DNA of 64,000 nucleotides, from the NCBI GenBank assembly GCA_015657535.1, contig JADHZB010001930.1, positions 1,959 to 65,958 of the forward strand, in the 5' to 3' direction. Shown piece by piece: positions 20,501-35,500 of the stretch. Position 1 is the first letter of the stretch. Every line of letters starts with the position of its first letter. The position numbers and the translations under genes were made by a program. This DNA is from Nephromyces sp. MM_2019. Its lineage: Eukaryota > Apicomplexa > Aconoidasida > Nephromycida. The notes beneath the pieces are model-generated. The model worked only from the letters and a program-made list of their open reading frames with translations, made no database searches and was not told where the DNA came from.

Positions 20501-23500
20501 CCTATAGCCTAACCTGGAAAGCAGCGTGCAAAAAATTTAAAGCATAAACTAAAGGACCAAATTTAGGATTTGTGCAATTGCCGAATCCTTCGTGGGAATA
20601 TTTTTTGTATAAATGAAGAAGGTTGCCTCTTAATCCGGATGGGGGTTCGTTGACAACTTTTAGCGATCGCTGCGACAAAATAAGTTGGCATGAAAAAAAA
20701 ATTCGGGGGGTTAATTTTTCTTTTCTCCATAAAATACAATATATTTTTTAAATGCTTTAAAAATTTTGGTGCTATTGTAGTATCCAATAAAAAATTGTTC
20801 TCCGTGCTAAACTGGAGCATAAATTTTTTTTAACATAAAATCAAGGAATTTACCCGTAGTAAGCTCTTTGGAAAATTTTCATTCGGTAGCGAGGTCAGCC
20901 ACAAGCGAAAGTTTTCATGAGGATTTTTTATGCCTATTTGAAAAATGCATTTATTTTAAACTTATTAGTTATTATTGCTAATATCATCCGAAGTAGTATA
21001 ATGGTGTTCTAAACATGAAACAAGCTCAGAATTTTCAGACGAATAGAAAAGCATTAAATTTTTCACTTTAATAGGTGTTTTGCGACTTATGTGCAATTCT
21101 TAATAAAATCAATGAATAAAAATTGCTGTACATGTTGTCCCATAGGTTATCAGGCAACATGAAGATGGTAGCGCGTTGAGATAGGTAGTAAAAATGGTAT
21201 TGCCTTTAAGAATAAACAAAGAAACAAAGAATCGATGGTTTTAAAGCATGGTCCATGCATACTTTGGAACACATCATAAAAGCGATAAATATAGTAAAAT
21301 TAGTGCTTGTTTGTTATTAATATTGGGACGTCCCAGACATTCTATAAAATGGCCTGTAAACTGCCTTGTATTATCAGTAATACCCCATATGTGAAATCAA
21401 ATTTTTTTTTTGCTTCAGCTTCTAAATAGCAAGGGTAACGAGAGCATAGCGCATAGAACAAGATGCTTTCACCTTCAATGTTAGCGTGCGGAATTCTTAT
21501 TACGCTCTTTTAGTTCCACGCTGACAAGTTAGCAAGCCAATTAAACATTTGGTGCTGTCGCTTTGCAATGGCTTTAAACGCATTTTCTAGAATTTGGGTT
21601 TTTAACATAATTTGATTACAATACCAATAGTTTTTATACTAGTAGGTCTATACATATATAAAGCGTTAGGTACCTAGATTTAGAGATGGACTACAGATGG
21701 GCTACGCTACATGATTGGTGTCGCTATAATGCATGGCTAATATATATATTAATGCACGTAGAAGTTATGAAATCGAGCAATAAAAGCATATTAACCAATA
21801 TATAGTTCACTGCATACTTGCGAGAAGGTTTTCTAATTCTGGTAACCAAGAGGTGAGCAAATGGCAATTTTGCAGCATAATCCAGTGCCCTCGCCGGCAT
21901 CCAAGTTCCAGCTGCTGTCTTGCTAACTCTTTCATTCCTTGCCCCAAAGATAGGAACTTAAAAGCATTCATAGGAAGCTCTTGAACCTCCGCCATTTTTT
22001 GAACATCATCTTGCGGATTAGACCCCGGAGAAAGAATGAACAAAGTTGGAGCTTTCTCACTGGAAAGTTCTAAGACCTTCTGGTAACTGCAGAATAATTA
22101 TATTACGTGCACTCTTAGAAAGCTTAGCGATATTCCACTATGCCAAAGCATTGACTACAATACATTCTTTCCTGACCCCCCAGACAAGTGTTTCCTAGTC
22201 TGTGTATTATGCCTTCGCTGTTTTCTTCTTAATGATTAATGACTTTTATTATGGTGGGTGGAAAATAATACAATTCATAGCACAATTCGCTGTAAACTAA
22301 GGCGGCATAAGGCAATTATCCAAAAATGCTCCGCATGATTTTCTCGACAGTATGCGACAATGAATTCGCTAGTCAGATTCAGGTGGCACAAGCACTGTGA
22401 TATCAAGATTAAATAGTATTTGGTTACCAGTACGGTTGCGGGATACCATTGCTATGCTTTTCACTTCGATTGTGCAGCTACCTTAATTCTACATGGCTAT
22501 CACATTGACTTGCAAAAATAAGCTTTCCGCACAACTTTTTACTTACTTCATGCCCACGAACCGAACGTAATATTCTCCCAGATTTTGTGCTATGAAGTTT
22601 TTCACAGCACTATGAACTCTGTCAATTCTAAAGACTCGGACTAGGAGCAAAATGCTGAAAGAACTCAGCACACGGCTCCAGTTTCCAGGTAGCTCCGCTT
22701 TTTCGGGCTGCGCGCTGTTGCACCAATTCCTCCAGCTCTGCAGAATGATTTTCGCAAATAATATCTTTACATTGGGGTAGCTGTCTTATATTGTGGCAAC
22801 CTATAATAGTTTAAGCTCTCTCTAACGTGCTTGAACAATAAATTTTACTCTATGATTTTACTCGAAGGTGAACCTGCGGCATCCTCGAGAAATAATAGTG
22901 ACTCTAACTCCACCCCGTTAGTGCTAAAGTGAAAACTTAGAGCAGAAACTATCGAAGGTATCGCCTGTCTTATTATGAAACCTAGTGGCAGCTGTTGGTA
23001 ACCTTTAGCGCAAGCTTCACAAGGTATGATTCTGTTGAATGAATAAATGGTGACTAATTTCCACTTCGGCCTTATCATCTCTATTTTTACTAACAGTTAA
23101 TATCTTTTCTGAGTCTTTATCTGATTGTAATCTTCAAGAAACCTTCATAGGTATGATTCTACTACGTGTGTCACCCGTTTATGTTTTAATTTAGCAACTT
23201 CCGTCATGCCCAATAAACTCTCAAATTACAAAGGTCATCAGCTACCTAGAAAAGCAATAAGCAAGATTCTAGTCATCAAACTCGATTGCGTATCGGGAAC
23301 TATAGGAAATGAACTCTTTGCAGTAATTATCGTATACTTCTACTTCAATCTTGTGCTGGCAGGCGAACATTGGATTTTAGCATAGGCAACGTGTTTTTTC
23401 CGAAAATTATTGTAAGCACTCGCCTATTTGGGGGATGCAGCCCATGCCAAGGTAGAACTATAGGTGTTTACACTGCCTTAGCGCTGGTTTTATTATTGTA

Positions 23501-26500
23501 AGCGAAGTAAGCGTACTGAGTTTTAGCATGTAAGCTATGCAGTAATTCCTATATTTTTAATATTCTTTACAAGCTTGTTTGTGTCGCTAACAGCAATGTG
23601 TTTGAGCTCTTCAAACCTCGGAATTAGCCTCGATGTCTTTTGAAAGCATATTCCAAGTAGGAGATATCTTAGTAATCTCTATTAGCTGAGTAAAAGTGCT
23701 TTTCTTCATCCACAATAGCTTTCCTGGTCTCTCCGTTACTTCAAGGGCATTATTTCTTCTATCCAGAAAGATTTTTATCTCCTCTTTAGTTAATTTTTTC
23801 TTACTCTCCAAAATCATTAACGTCAATTGCAAAGAAAAGATTAGCTTGTGAGAATCAAATATTCCTAAAAATCATAGAATCGTAATTTTCTCTGGCTATA
23901 CGCAATGCCTATAATTATGGGTCAGTATTATCTACTTAACGCACCGAAATAAGATGATCTGTGTGTAAATCTTTGAATAGAGATCTTTGTATATAACAAA
24001 TTTTTCAAATGCACTAAGCCGGGAATTCGTTGAAATTCTAAAAGTATGACTGTGCTAATAATTGTGACATTAGCTGCTAGATATATATTTTTGCTGCTTT
24101 TTGGTACATGGAAAAGCAAAAAAAGCGTTCTTCATGTCCAATCAGCCATTCAAAGTTTTAAAATTCAGATTTCGTATCAAAGCAACGTGTAGCTTCAGGA
24201 GCTTATAGAAAAGTTGGCTTTTGGTAATCTCGAGGAATAAATAAAACCATGTGCATTACTTTAATTGACAATTGTTTTGCCTAAAGCGTTAAATGCCAAA
24301 ATTAAAAAAAAAATTAATTTCTCTAGTGAATTACATTGAGGTGTGCGTATGCTAAGAAAGGGTATGAGTTATTACTCATCTGGCGCCTAAATAGATGGTA
24401 GTATCCCAGTCCTATGAATACTAGAAAAAAACAGAATAAATTCAGGCCGTAATATAATCACGTGGTCTAACTTGACAATTTCTCAAGTAAAATTGTTGAT
24501 CGGCACTTTAATGCCTGTGGAATACCAAAGGCTGCCCTAAGTTTTCCTGCGTTCCGAGATGCTCGTAAGTCGGAATTGTATAGCTATTCTACCATCATAA
24601 TAATGGAGATACTTATGAAGCAGCCTGTGTGCCGGCTTGAGCAATCTCACCTAAGCAAAAGAATTCATACAAGGATATAGTAACTGTTTCAATTATGCCT
24701 CTGAGCCGAGCTTGGAAATCTTTCTCGTTTGTCTCCACTCTTTTTATACTCCGTCCGAACATCTCCAAAAAGCTGGACAGTGAGTACTGGTACATTTTGG
24801 AAAGGCTGGAAAGGCCTGTCCCAGCAAAGTAGAGTATCGATCCTCTTGCTGCAACTTCTTGGTATTCGCTGCGAAGCTGCGTCACCCGTAATGAAAATTA
24901 CTTGTTTTTCAAGATACTCAAACATGCTTAAGTTGGTAGAATTTATGATTTTCAATGTACTTGCCGGGAAACACGTAATCTAGTTTGTGGAGACCACGCC
25001 ACCCTAATAATGGCGGGTATCATGTTCCACTGCAGAGGTTCCACTGAAAAACCAAGGTGTACACGCTGCATTAATTTAGTCATTACACTGGAAGAGAAAC
25101 CGTATACTTCAGCACAAAAAGGAGGGATTCCACTAACTTCAATGTGAGCTGAATAGTAGGGGCTAAGTATCGAAGAATGAAAAACGCTATGGTTGTAGTT
25201 ACGTGGATGAAACTGCTGGTAAGGAGTCTAGTTAATTTTAAAAGACCCAAAAAGGTTCATGACCAGCTTTTCGTGGTTGGAGAGTACGGTGAGAACTCTT
25301 GACTAGGAGTAAAACAATAAAAAAATGTTCCGGTGAAAACTACTTTGTTGTAGCTCGGCGGATGATTATAAATGGTAAATTATGACAATAGTTACGCAGT
25401 GCACGTGGCGGCCACTGGCGCTCTTGGGAGACTTTCTTCTGGTCTATGGTCTAATTTAAGAGACATGAACATTTTTAAATAAGCAAGCCAAGAGTTTGGT
25501 AATAATGGATACCTCATGGAAACAAATTTGCTTTTGGTACAAGTAATTGATGTAAATACTTTAGTATAAAAAGCGCTAGTAACCTTGTCAATTTGATTTG
25601 TCTTTTCGGCTCCTTCAGCTATGGAGCGTGAAATCTCAGTAGATTTTCCCTTGGTGCTTTGCAACGTTCTGCTTAAAGTTTCATTTTCAATTATATTCCC
25701 TTCAGATTGTAATAAAGCTTGTAACAGAGTATCCTCAAGGTTCTGTAAATAGGTCAGCATTGTAAAAAGCAATACTTTCACTTGCAATACGGATTTAAAG
25801 GTTCAGAAAATAGTAAGCAAATATTTTGTTACGAAGCTGTTTCATTTTACCTTAGCTTTTTACTCTCAAAGGAATATCACGCGATGGTAAAAAAAAAAAT
25901 TTGGAGTGTGTAGCTTGAGAAGTGAAATTTTATCGAAATATTGCTGAAAAATGTTGAGAAGGGTATATTTCGCACTATACTGAAAAAAATCATATTAGCC
26001 TTTAAACGCATAGTAATGAAATTAATAAGAAATGGAAAAAGTTTAATTTTGAGCCGACTCTGATTAGCAGAAGTCTGAGCCCTCAAGGCTTCTTTAAAAA
26101 CAGGAACTCGAGAACAAGTGATTACGAGAAAGATATTTCACTTAATTTAAATCTCCTACTTTCTTACAAAACAAGTATCGCAAAATAACGTTATGCTACT
26201 TTTCAACAATGTGGCACACACTCCAGACCTTTTTTTTTATAAATAAAATCTGCTTATTTTCTAAGCTTAAGTTCCTGTGCTCCCCCCAGGATATTTTACC
26301 TTTAAAATAGCCTTTTCAGTGTTCATTTTTTGAATTATAGCTAGTTTGTCTCTTTGTAATTGTGGACTGTGATGCTTTAGTACAAGACCTAGCAGTTGCT
26401 CTTCCAATCCTTGCATGGTTACATTATTCTTGATAAGGGTTACTCTTTCAAGATTTTCGGGTGAAAAAGATGGCGAAAAGTGACTAGTAACAAGATATAG

Positions 26501-29500
26501 TCGAAATTCCGGAGAAAAAGGGATTAGTTTTCCCCCTAAAAGTTGTTAAAACAAAGAGTACTAAGAAGTCCCTTGCAAGCCTTATTTAGCAAAAACTTCC
26601 AATGAGCTTATTAAAATATTTTTAATGAATGCAATCCTTGCTGCAGTGTTGCTACCGCTAAGCAAAAATATGGTAAAAATTTGTATTTTTCTTTTCATTT
26701 GCTTGTTTAGTATAGTAATCAACCTTAAAATAACTGCTATATCTTGTAGCTACTCGTGAAACCTTTGATGTATTTGCTCATCTCTAAAAATAACGGCGAG
26801 TTCTAACACAAGTGACAAAACGCGTAGTTACTAAGAATTTCCTTTCGGCACACCCTTGCTTTACACTGCAAAATTTTGTATAAAAATAGACATAAATTAT
26901 TAAGTGCATCATAAGCAGCTAGATATGACGACTTCTATTTTGGAGCGCATGGTATAATAAACTAATTTAATGGCGTAGCCATAAAGCTACAAAGGGCTTC
27001 TTACTCAATTATTAGTCCAATATGTAAAATTTTTTTTGTTATTTTAAAACTTCCATAATATTAAATAAAAGAATACTCAAATATTTAAAAAAAAGCCTGC
27101 CAAAAGTTTCTTGGAAGATCATAAAATAAACAGAACTTGAATATTTTTAACTCAAACTCAATAATTACGAGCTTCGTATTATAGTTTTATTCAAAGTTTA
27201 AGCTGCCTTCGTTTAAAGTAAATAATAAGAATTCTTTCAACGAAATTCTCGAATGGATCATTAGAAAAGGGCATTAAACTAGCTAAATGCTCTACTGCCT
27301 GTATAATCGGGTCAAATTTAAACCAAAATTCTTATGTCATATTACCAGAAAGAGCATTGCTGCTAATTTCGTCAAAAATATTATTTTATCAATCATTACA
27401 CGCTCAGACCAGCATTTTTTTGTTGCAATAAAAACGATGATTTTATTACCACCAGTATCCGAGTTTTTTTGTAACTTTATGCATAACGAGGAAATTTTTG
27501 AATTTTTTTTTAAAGCGTTCCCATTAGACTTATTTCCATAATATTTTGCATCTAATAGTTAGCCTATTAAAAAAAGGGCTTTGCCTTTGCTTGCTCAAGA
27601 TATTTTTAACTACGGCGGTGTGAGAGTTTAGCCAAGCAACGGCATATGAAGCGCCAGATAAAATGATCAAGCCTAGCACTATGAATGAGCAGTTAGCATA
27701 TATAGCTGCATGCCTATACGTTATCCTATATATAGAACGAGCAACGTGTAAAGTTTACCTATGAATATATGCTTTTTCCCTTTATGCAATACAAACTGGT
27801 GCTTTAGCAGTGGTTCCAGGATATTGTCCGGATCTCTATCAACATCTTCAAACAGAAACGGTCTGCCGAATTCTACAGCAAGTTCTAGGTGTCGTGTGTA
27901 ATCTTCAGAAAAATTTTTTATAACTAAACTATTTTCTTTTTCCATCTCCTTGATCCAGCTAGTAGCCTATATGATTGCCAGAAAATTGAAAAGATAAATT
28001 TTCCACCTTATTTGAGAGGCTTATTGCACAATAGTTGAAATTTAAACGGCTTAAGGACTAGGGTAATTTTAGCATGCGAGCCTAGTCGTACTCTACCCCG
28101 ATATAGGGGCTAATACTCAAGGAAAATCCCGATCATAAAGAGGAAATAGTACTACAAGTATTGCATTACTTTAAATAAAAAACATTAGAAAAAATATATC
28201 ATTTAGTTATACAAAGTTCCTAGAACCTATAAAATATACAGAGCTACTTTAAGTAGAGAGAGATGCTGAAATTAATTCAAAAATCCAACTGAAAATTTTT
28301 TTTGAAGTTATAAAAATTGTTTAAAAAATAATATCTGCAACTATTGGGATTTTTTTTAATTATTTGCTATATATTAAGCTTTTTGCTTTAATCCAAAGTC
28401 TCTAAGTTTTCTATTATCTTTTAAGGTTATTATCAGGTGCAATTTTTTTACTTTAAATAATATGGAAAGCCGCCATTTTATGGCTTCTAGATGGTAAATT
28501 TAGTGCTAAACTATTGGTATCCTAAAAGCAGCCTTGCTCAATACTTTAATACTAGGCTGTGTTTATCCCAAAATTACCTGCATTTGAGGATCAATAATGA
28601 ATGGATATCGATTAGATTTTCTTATTAGGATTCCATTTTGGATGGAGAGCTCATCCGAAGGGAGTTTTTTATCTATCCAATCCATTATTTCCAATTTTGT
28701 TGACAGCGATTTTTTTACATCAAAATTTTCGCTGCAAAGAAGCCCTACTTTTGATAAGATAAGTTGCCAACTTTTGATCTGAAAAAAGATTATGCTTGTC
28801 AGAAATTGTGAATAAGTTTTATTTCGCTTTATTTTTTACAAAAAAATCTAAATACAAGCCTTTATTTCTATAAAAATAAAAAATCCTTTTTAGATTTTTT
28901 ACCAAAAGCAAGCTTTCTGCTTACGAAATTTTTTGTAATAAAAAAATAAAACATATGCTTATAGTAGGGAACTTTCAAGAAATCCGGTTAGGGAACGCTT
29001 ACTAGCTCTTTTCGCTCAGAAATTCCCCATTTTCCACTATAAGCTAGAAAGGATGCCGCCAATATGGAATCACCAACTAGAAAAGCCCCATTTTTCTTAA
29101 TTTTTGCTAGCTTTGCCGTCCATCTTTCGCGTTCCGATCTCAGTCCCTCTAGCAGCATAGACGCGGACTTCAACTGCCTATTCATTTCTTTTGCTTCGGT
29201 TCTAAGAATTTCTAATTTACTTGACTGCTCAGTTTCTTCCTGCGCAAGTTCTTTAAGGCTCTTCTGCAGAACCTCAATGTCTTGAGTGATTGTTTCGAAA
29301 CTTTTCTCAAGCTCATCTTTTTTAGTATGCATTTGGCTTACTAGTTTACGCTTAGGTTCAACACTTTTTAAAACATTGTGGTACTGTACCATCGCCTTTA
29401 CCCAAGTCAACAAACCATGGCCTGCCTTGGAAATTTTAGCCATGGCATCGCCTTGAAAATGAATCCCGTTTTTTTTAAAGTAGTACAAAATCTTCTTAAT

Positions 29501-32500
29501 CTGGCGATCTGAAAAAAATTGTATTAATGATAAGCTTTGGTTAAGAAAAGACATACTATATTATCGCTAGTTATTTTTTTAAATTCCTGTTGAATATGCA
29601 GATTTCATGCCTTTTTTGACAGCACAAGGCCTTTTTTATACTAAAAAACCGTTTTTGCTGCCAAAGTCAGAGTTAATTCATTGCAAAGTAGTAAAATTTG
29701 GGTGGCTTTTTTGAGATATCAAACAAGACTTTTAAAAATAAGAGTATTAATAGGCAGATTTAGAACTACTCAGCACGACTCTAAATTAAATTTCGGATAG
29801 GAATGGTGACTATTTTAATCATTTTTTGTACTTAGCCTGCCAAATTCTTGAATTATGTAACTTTGCTAAGCTTGTTGAATCATTTCTATTATATTCTTTA
29901 TAGTTCTTGGGCGTTAAGCGATCCTTACTTTACAAAAAAGTTGAAGCAACATTATAATCGAATTAGCATGAGATGGAAAAAAGTAGAATTTGGTTTACTA
30001 GCCACAAGGGTTTACATAAAAAATTATGATTTTAAAATATATATTTTGCTGTAGCAAAAGCCAGGTTTCTTATAATAGTCAATATTAATTTTAAATAAAA
30101 TAAATTTAGATTAATTTGGAAATAATGCATGGAGGATACCAAAATGCTATAAAGATTAAAATTTACCAGTGATTTGGTCTTTCTTGTATTCAATCAAAGA
30201 TTTCATAAAATTTGCATCTGTGAGCATTGCCTTTGCCCCATTCCAACCGTCATTTTCATAGTTTTTTTCTAGTGGTTTTAGTGTGGCAACACACAAACAG
30301 ACATAAACTACAGGTTTCGGAGGCGTAGTAAACCCTTTGAGCTCTGCTATATCTTTTTTATCTATATTTTCTAGAGCAGCAGCGGCTGCTTCTAAGACTG
30401 GAATAGCAGATTTTAAAGCATCTTCTGCTTCATGCGTTTTAGCTTCTATAATTGTGTTATCCTGACGCATTATCAAGAATTAAAAAAACCTTTCACAATG
30501 CTTGCTATTTTGAGTTTTATTTAATAGCATCCTAGTAAACTTTATTTTTGAAATATAGAACTATTGCATTGACAGATTCAGTATAGCACAAGGTTAAAAA
30601 TAGCTGAAACTGTTCTTTAAATTGTGTCATTCTCCTCAATTAATTAGAAGTTGCATCTATAAGCTTATTTAAACACTTCTGAACTCCACAATTTATTTTT
30701 TGGTATAATTCATGGACCCATTATAATTTTTTTTCTTTAATTTAGAGTTTCTACAAATTAAATGCATTACTCAGCTGTCTTCACGTATTTAAGCAGTAGC
30801 ACAGGAAAATTCACGGTTTATTTTTGTGCGCCATTAACAGTTCAAAATTAGTTTCGTGAAAACTACAATTAAGTAACAAAAAAGTTCTTTCTTATCAATA
30901 GCAATATATATCTTATCAACTTCTACGCTTTTTTTGAGGATTATACGCCGACAAAATAGACTATAACCGCTTACCTCTCTTATTTCTTTTGCTGTTCTAG
31001 TTGATTCCTCCTGCTGTTTGTATACTATGCTTGTTTTCTCGCTTACTGCTTCTATGATAGCTTCACCACGTTTTTGATTATCCTCGACTACTTGATTCTT
31101 CTGCTTTAAATCATGCTTTTTTATCTCAACTGCTGCTGCTGCCTAAATTTATTATTAATGTATTTTTTTGAAGCAATTAAGCAAGCGATTTAAAAATTTT
31201 TTTTGAAGATTTTAATTAAAACACACTGAAAGTGTTTAAAGATAACTTTTTAGTATGCCAAAAAGTAAAGCCAGCTAAACAAAGAATTTGCGAGTTTTTT
31301 ATCTTAGAAAAAAGCATTTATGGTATTCTCTAGTCTTTACAAAGTAAGTCTTTTTCCGTGAATTACAAAATTTAATCAAAAAAAATTAAATTACTTCAAT
31401 AAGCTTTGTCAATCCGTTTTCTAAGCGTTGAACCACCGAAGTTGCTTTTCCTTGCGCATCAGAAAAAATAACCAGAAAATGGTCAACGAAGTCTAAAAAA
31501 CATTTCGTCAATATAAAATTTTTTTCTTTTTTGCTTTTGAAATCTTTAGCCTTTGAAGTTGCTGCGCTAAAGAAAGTATAAATCCAAGATATTTCTTGTT
31601 GGGCTTCTTGATTTTTGCTTTCATCCCAGCTGCTTGAATTTATATGCATAAGCGTTTTTTGCTTCAAAACTTCAGCGGTCATATATTGTGAAAAGCTTCT
31701 TTTTCCAAGGGTAGCTGCAAATTTAAAGCTTTTTTGATATACAGGAAAGCAATCCTCACTTTGTTTTAAAGGTCGACCTGCGTTGCAGCTACTTGCGCCT
31801 TTATTATACGAAGAGTTGCCTGTCGCCGGAAAGGCTCCTTAAGACGATACGAAAATAAAAAGAGCAAAATTTGAGCTTTTAGCAGTTTTTAGTTCAAGCT
31901 ACTAGCATTTCAGAGCAAATTTGGTAGTATCTTTTTGGTGCTAAGTACTGAAATTATATATTAATTTGGGTTTTAGTAAAAAAATTGCTTTATAGTTAAA
32001 AATGATAAAACTGAAAAATTTGTTCAAAATGACGCCAAAAAAGCGTTAAAAAAAATTTCTTTCGTTATAATGCAAAAACCTTAATTGGAGGAGATTAGAT
32101 TTAACACAATAATTTACCAAAAAAACAAGGCATTTGATATTATAAGATGATTTCTTTAATCTTTCTATGGATTTTTTTTTTGGAAGCTAAAAAATTTTTT
32201 TAATTTTAGCACGAAAAAGTGCCTTTTCTTAAATTAACGAAGAACTTGAAAAGCTTAAAAATTTGATTTTTTTGGGACAGTAATAATCTATGAAATAGTC
32301 TACTTATGGCTTGGAGATTTTTTTTGAATTTTATAAAAGAAAAGCACATGAAAAAGACTTTTAGATTCAAATTTTTCAGAAAGTTTAGGCTTTAAAATAA
32401 TTTTTTCAATTTTTAATTCTAAATATAGAAAATAAAACTTTATCCTAAGGAAATTCAGTACCGTTTTCTTCTTTTTCTACTTGGAGTAATCTTTTCGTGC

Positions 32501-35500
32501 TGTAGTATAGCTCCTCAAGCATTTTATATTGCTGACTAACTTCATTGCTTAAGGCTGATTCAATGGGTCTTTTTTCATTGTTGATGGAGCATACAAATCT
32601 AGAAATTCTCAAAAAAGCGGAAACTATTAATCTGGAAATATTCCTACTAAAAAGCTGGCTAGCATTAATCTTATGGAATCCAACTTCAAATATGGCAGAG
32701 GAGGACCATGGAAATGTCCAATAAATATTTGCATTCCTTGTAATAGCCGGAAAAAATCGACATCGAGTTTTTAGGAAATCGCTGCTGGGTGGCATACGAA
32801 AGATAATCCGCACGTTTTTGCTAATCTGAAATATGTGAAAAATGATAAATTTTTAATGTAAAAACAAATCCATTTAATATCACTTAATTGCTACTACATC
32901 TAGATTCCGCCTGCTTAGTTAAAATAATTTGATACTAGAAGCTATTAAAGTCAAAATCTTCATTTTTTCTTTTTCAATATCGGCAAAAACAGCAAAAAAG
33001 CATACGAATATAAAATAAAAATTAAATAGTGTATTTTCTTACCAAATTAAAAATATTTGCTCTAATTGCGATATACTGGCGTGTTCTAGATTTTACAGAG
33101 TTGATCAGTTTTGAGAGGAATGCAAAACAATCAATTTATAAATAGATTATAACATGGAGAATTTTGAGCTTTATTGAATCTAATTTGGTAAAATTATCAT
33201 GCTGAAGACCAGTAAATGTTTTTAATAGGCTGTTAAAACATTATAATAAAGGAGTTTTTTTAATTATGAAGAGATATATATCTCAAATTATTTATTTTAG
33301 CTTTGCTATAAGCTCAGCCTAATCTGCCATGAAAGTATCTGCTTTAAATAATACCTTTTTTACTATGCCCTTAAATATAGTTGCTTCTTCTGGAGGGCCA
33401 TATTCTGAGTTTCCCAAGTATAAATTTTCTAAATCTTGCTTTTCTGCTTCGCTAAACACGCTAATATCTATCCCATCCGTTAAGAATTTATTAATTTGCC
33501 CTAGTATTTCATCGCTGTTGATATAAGAATCTTTAATAGCTATAATTGCTGGACTTTCCAAGGCGCTTGCACATACTTTTTTAAAATCTTCCAAGAAAAA
33601 CGCGGCGTTATATTTATACGCTAGACTAAGCTGATGGAGTTTATACCTGAAAAATCAAGTGATTTTTGTGGAAATTTGCTTAAAAATGGATCAATTATAG
33701 GTCAGTCTACTGTACCTCAATACTTGCATTGAACAAAAATTTGAATTAATTTTTCTTTTAAAAAAGATGATTTAAGATCCGTTACTTTAACATCACCAAA
33801 TTTTTTACAATATTTAAAAAATAAAAAAAGTATTTTAGTACTCAAAACTTTTAAATGCTAGTATTTTTATCACAATTAAAAATAGTTGCAATGGAGTTTT
33901 ACAAATTTTTTGAACAAATTAACAAAGAAAAAGTGGCGTTTTGTAAGCAAATTTAAGCTAAATATTAAAAAAAGTAGTACCTACAAATTTTTGCGTTGTA
34001 CAGTAATCAAAAACTAAAAATACCATAAAAGAACATATTTTTTTAAATAAATCAAAATTTTCACTTTGGTTTTTATACGAAAAATCCTTTGGGTAGACTA
34101 ACGCCATAATTATTTTCTTTCAAAATTTTATTGTATTTTTTTGCGCGGCAGCAGTACAAAGGGCTACTGCTAAAATTTTTACTAACCCAAGATCGAATGC
34201 TACTAGTTTGATTATGCTAGTCATTCCGCAGCCTTCTGGTCCAACTACTACCATATGTTCTTTTGGATTGCAAATAAAACTACTAATGTTGCAGAAATGA
34301 TTTACTGCCTCATCAAAAAGCACTAAATCCATCGGAGGATTTGCCAGGTTGTAGGCCGCAAGGGTGCTTGAAATCCTTTTCCGGACATCTCCAAGGGAAA
34401 AATACTCCGTGTGCTGCTTATTTGCCTATGAAATATGTGATTAGTACACCTAGAAATAGCCTTCATGCCAACTTATTTGATGGCTGTGCAATATATATAA
34501 CGCGGCAGCCAATTTAAATTGAAAATTTCTTAGCATATTTTATTGGAATTATATTTAGGAATTTAAAATTTAACTTTTTATTGCCTGAAACCCAGTAATT
34601 TTTTAATACTAAAACATTTAAAAGTTTTAAATTGATTTCTTGAACGAGGGATCTTTTCTTAAAATAAGTAGTCTTAGTAACTCGGGCTTACTTATACAAG
34701 GCTTTAAAGCATTGTATTTTCAAAAGTGGCAAATAAAGTGTCAAAACATACAAAGCTACCACAAATTTTTAGTTCCAAAAAATTAATCATAAGATTTTTT
34801 TCTGCTAACCTTTGTCGTTATATCTGCTTCAGTCGTAGCTGCAGAGGACCTGCGCTCATGAAAAAACAGCAATTCTTGCCGTCTCAAAGCGGCAGAATGC
34901 TCCTTATCTAGCACCGGCGATTCTCTTACTACTTTAGAAAAAATATCAAGCACCCTTTTGCAGTCCAATGCGTTGGATAGCCGGCAGCAAAACGTTTTCT
35001 CGCATTCGTAGCTGCAAATAAGCGAATTAATCTGAAAAAAATTAATCTTTCTATGATGAGAATTTAACCTTTCTGCAAAGCTACTCGCGCATTGATTAGC
35101 AAGAAAATTCTTATTTTTAATGTTTTTCTGATGCCAAACTTCAAAGAGGTCAAGTTAAATTTCCCCAAACTCTTTTCTTGTAAAAGCTGGGCTTTTCTGA
35201 CTAAACCAAGACTTAAAGTTTTTCCGGTTAAAACAAAGAACAAACGCAGTAATGAACAATAAAAATTAAAAATTTTATTTAAGCCATTTTCATAATCTTT
35301 AATTTTTCAAGCTAATCCAACCGCCAAAGTTGATAAAGTTGTGTCTCGCACAAATTTTCGGCATCTGATCTCCAAATTCCTTTCAAAATCTTGAATGTGT
35401 CCTTGGCTGAATACGTGTAATGATAATTCACGGGTGTACGCACACATACTTCACAAATTTGATGATAAAGTTTTGCCGTAGAACTGGAAAGTGCTTTGAT

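Noticed and set aside
22845..23078. Minus-strand 77-codon frame between dynein exons
   Set aside because: Exons 23864-23617 and 22737-22547 join directly in phase and reconstruct a conserved dynein stretch, so this frame is intronic.
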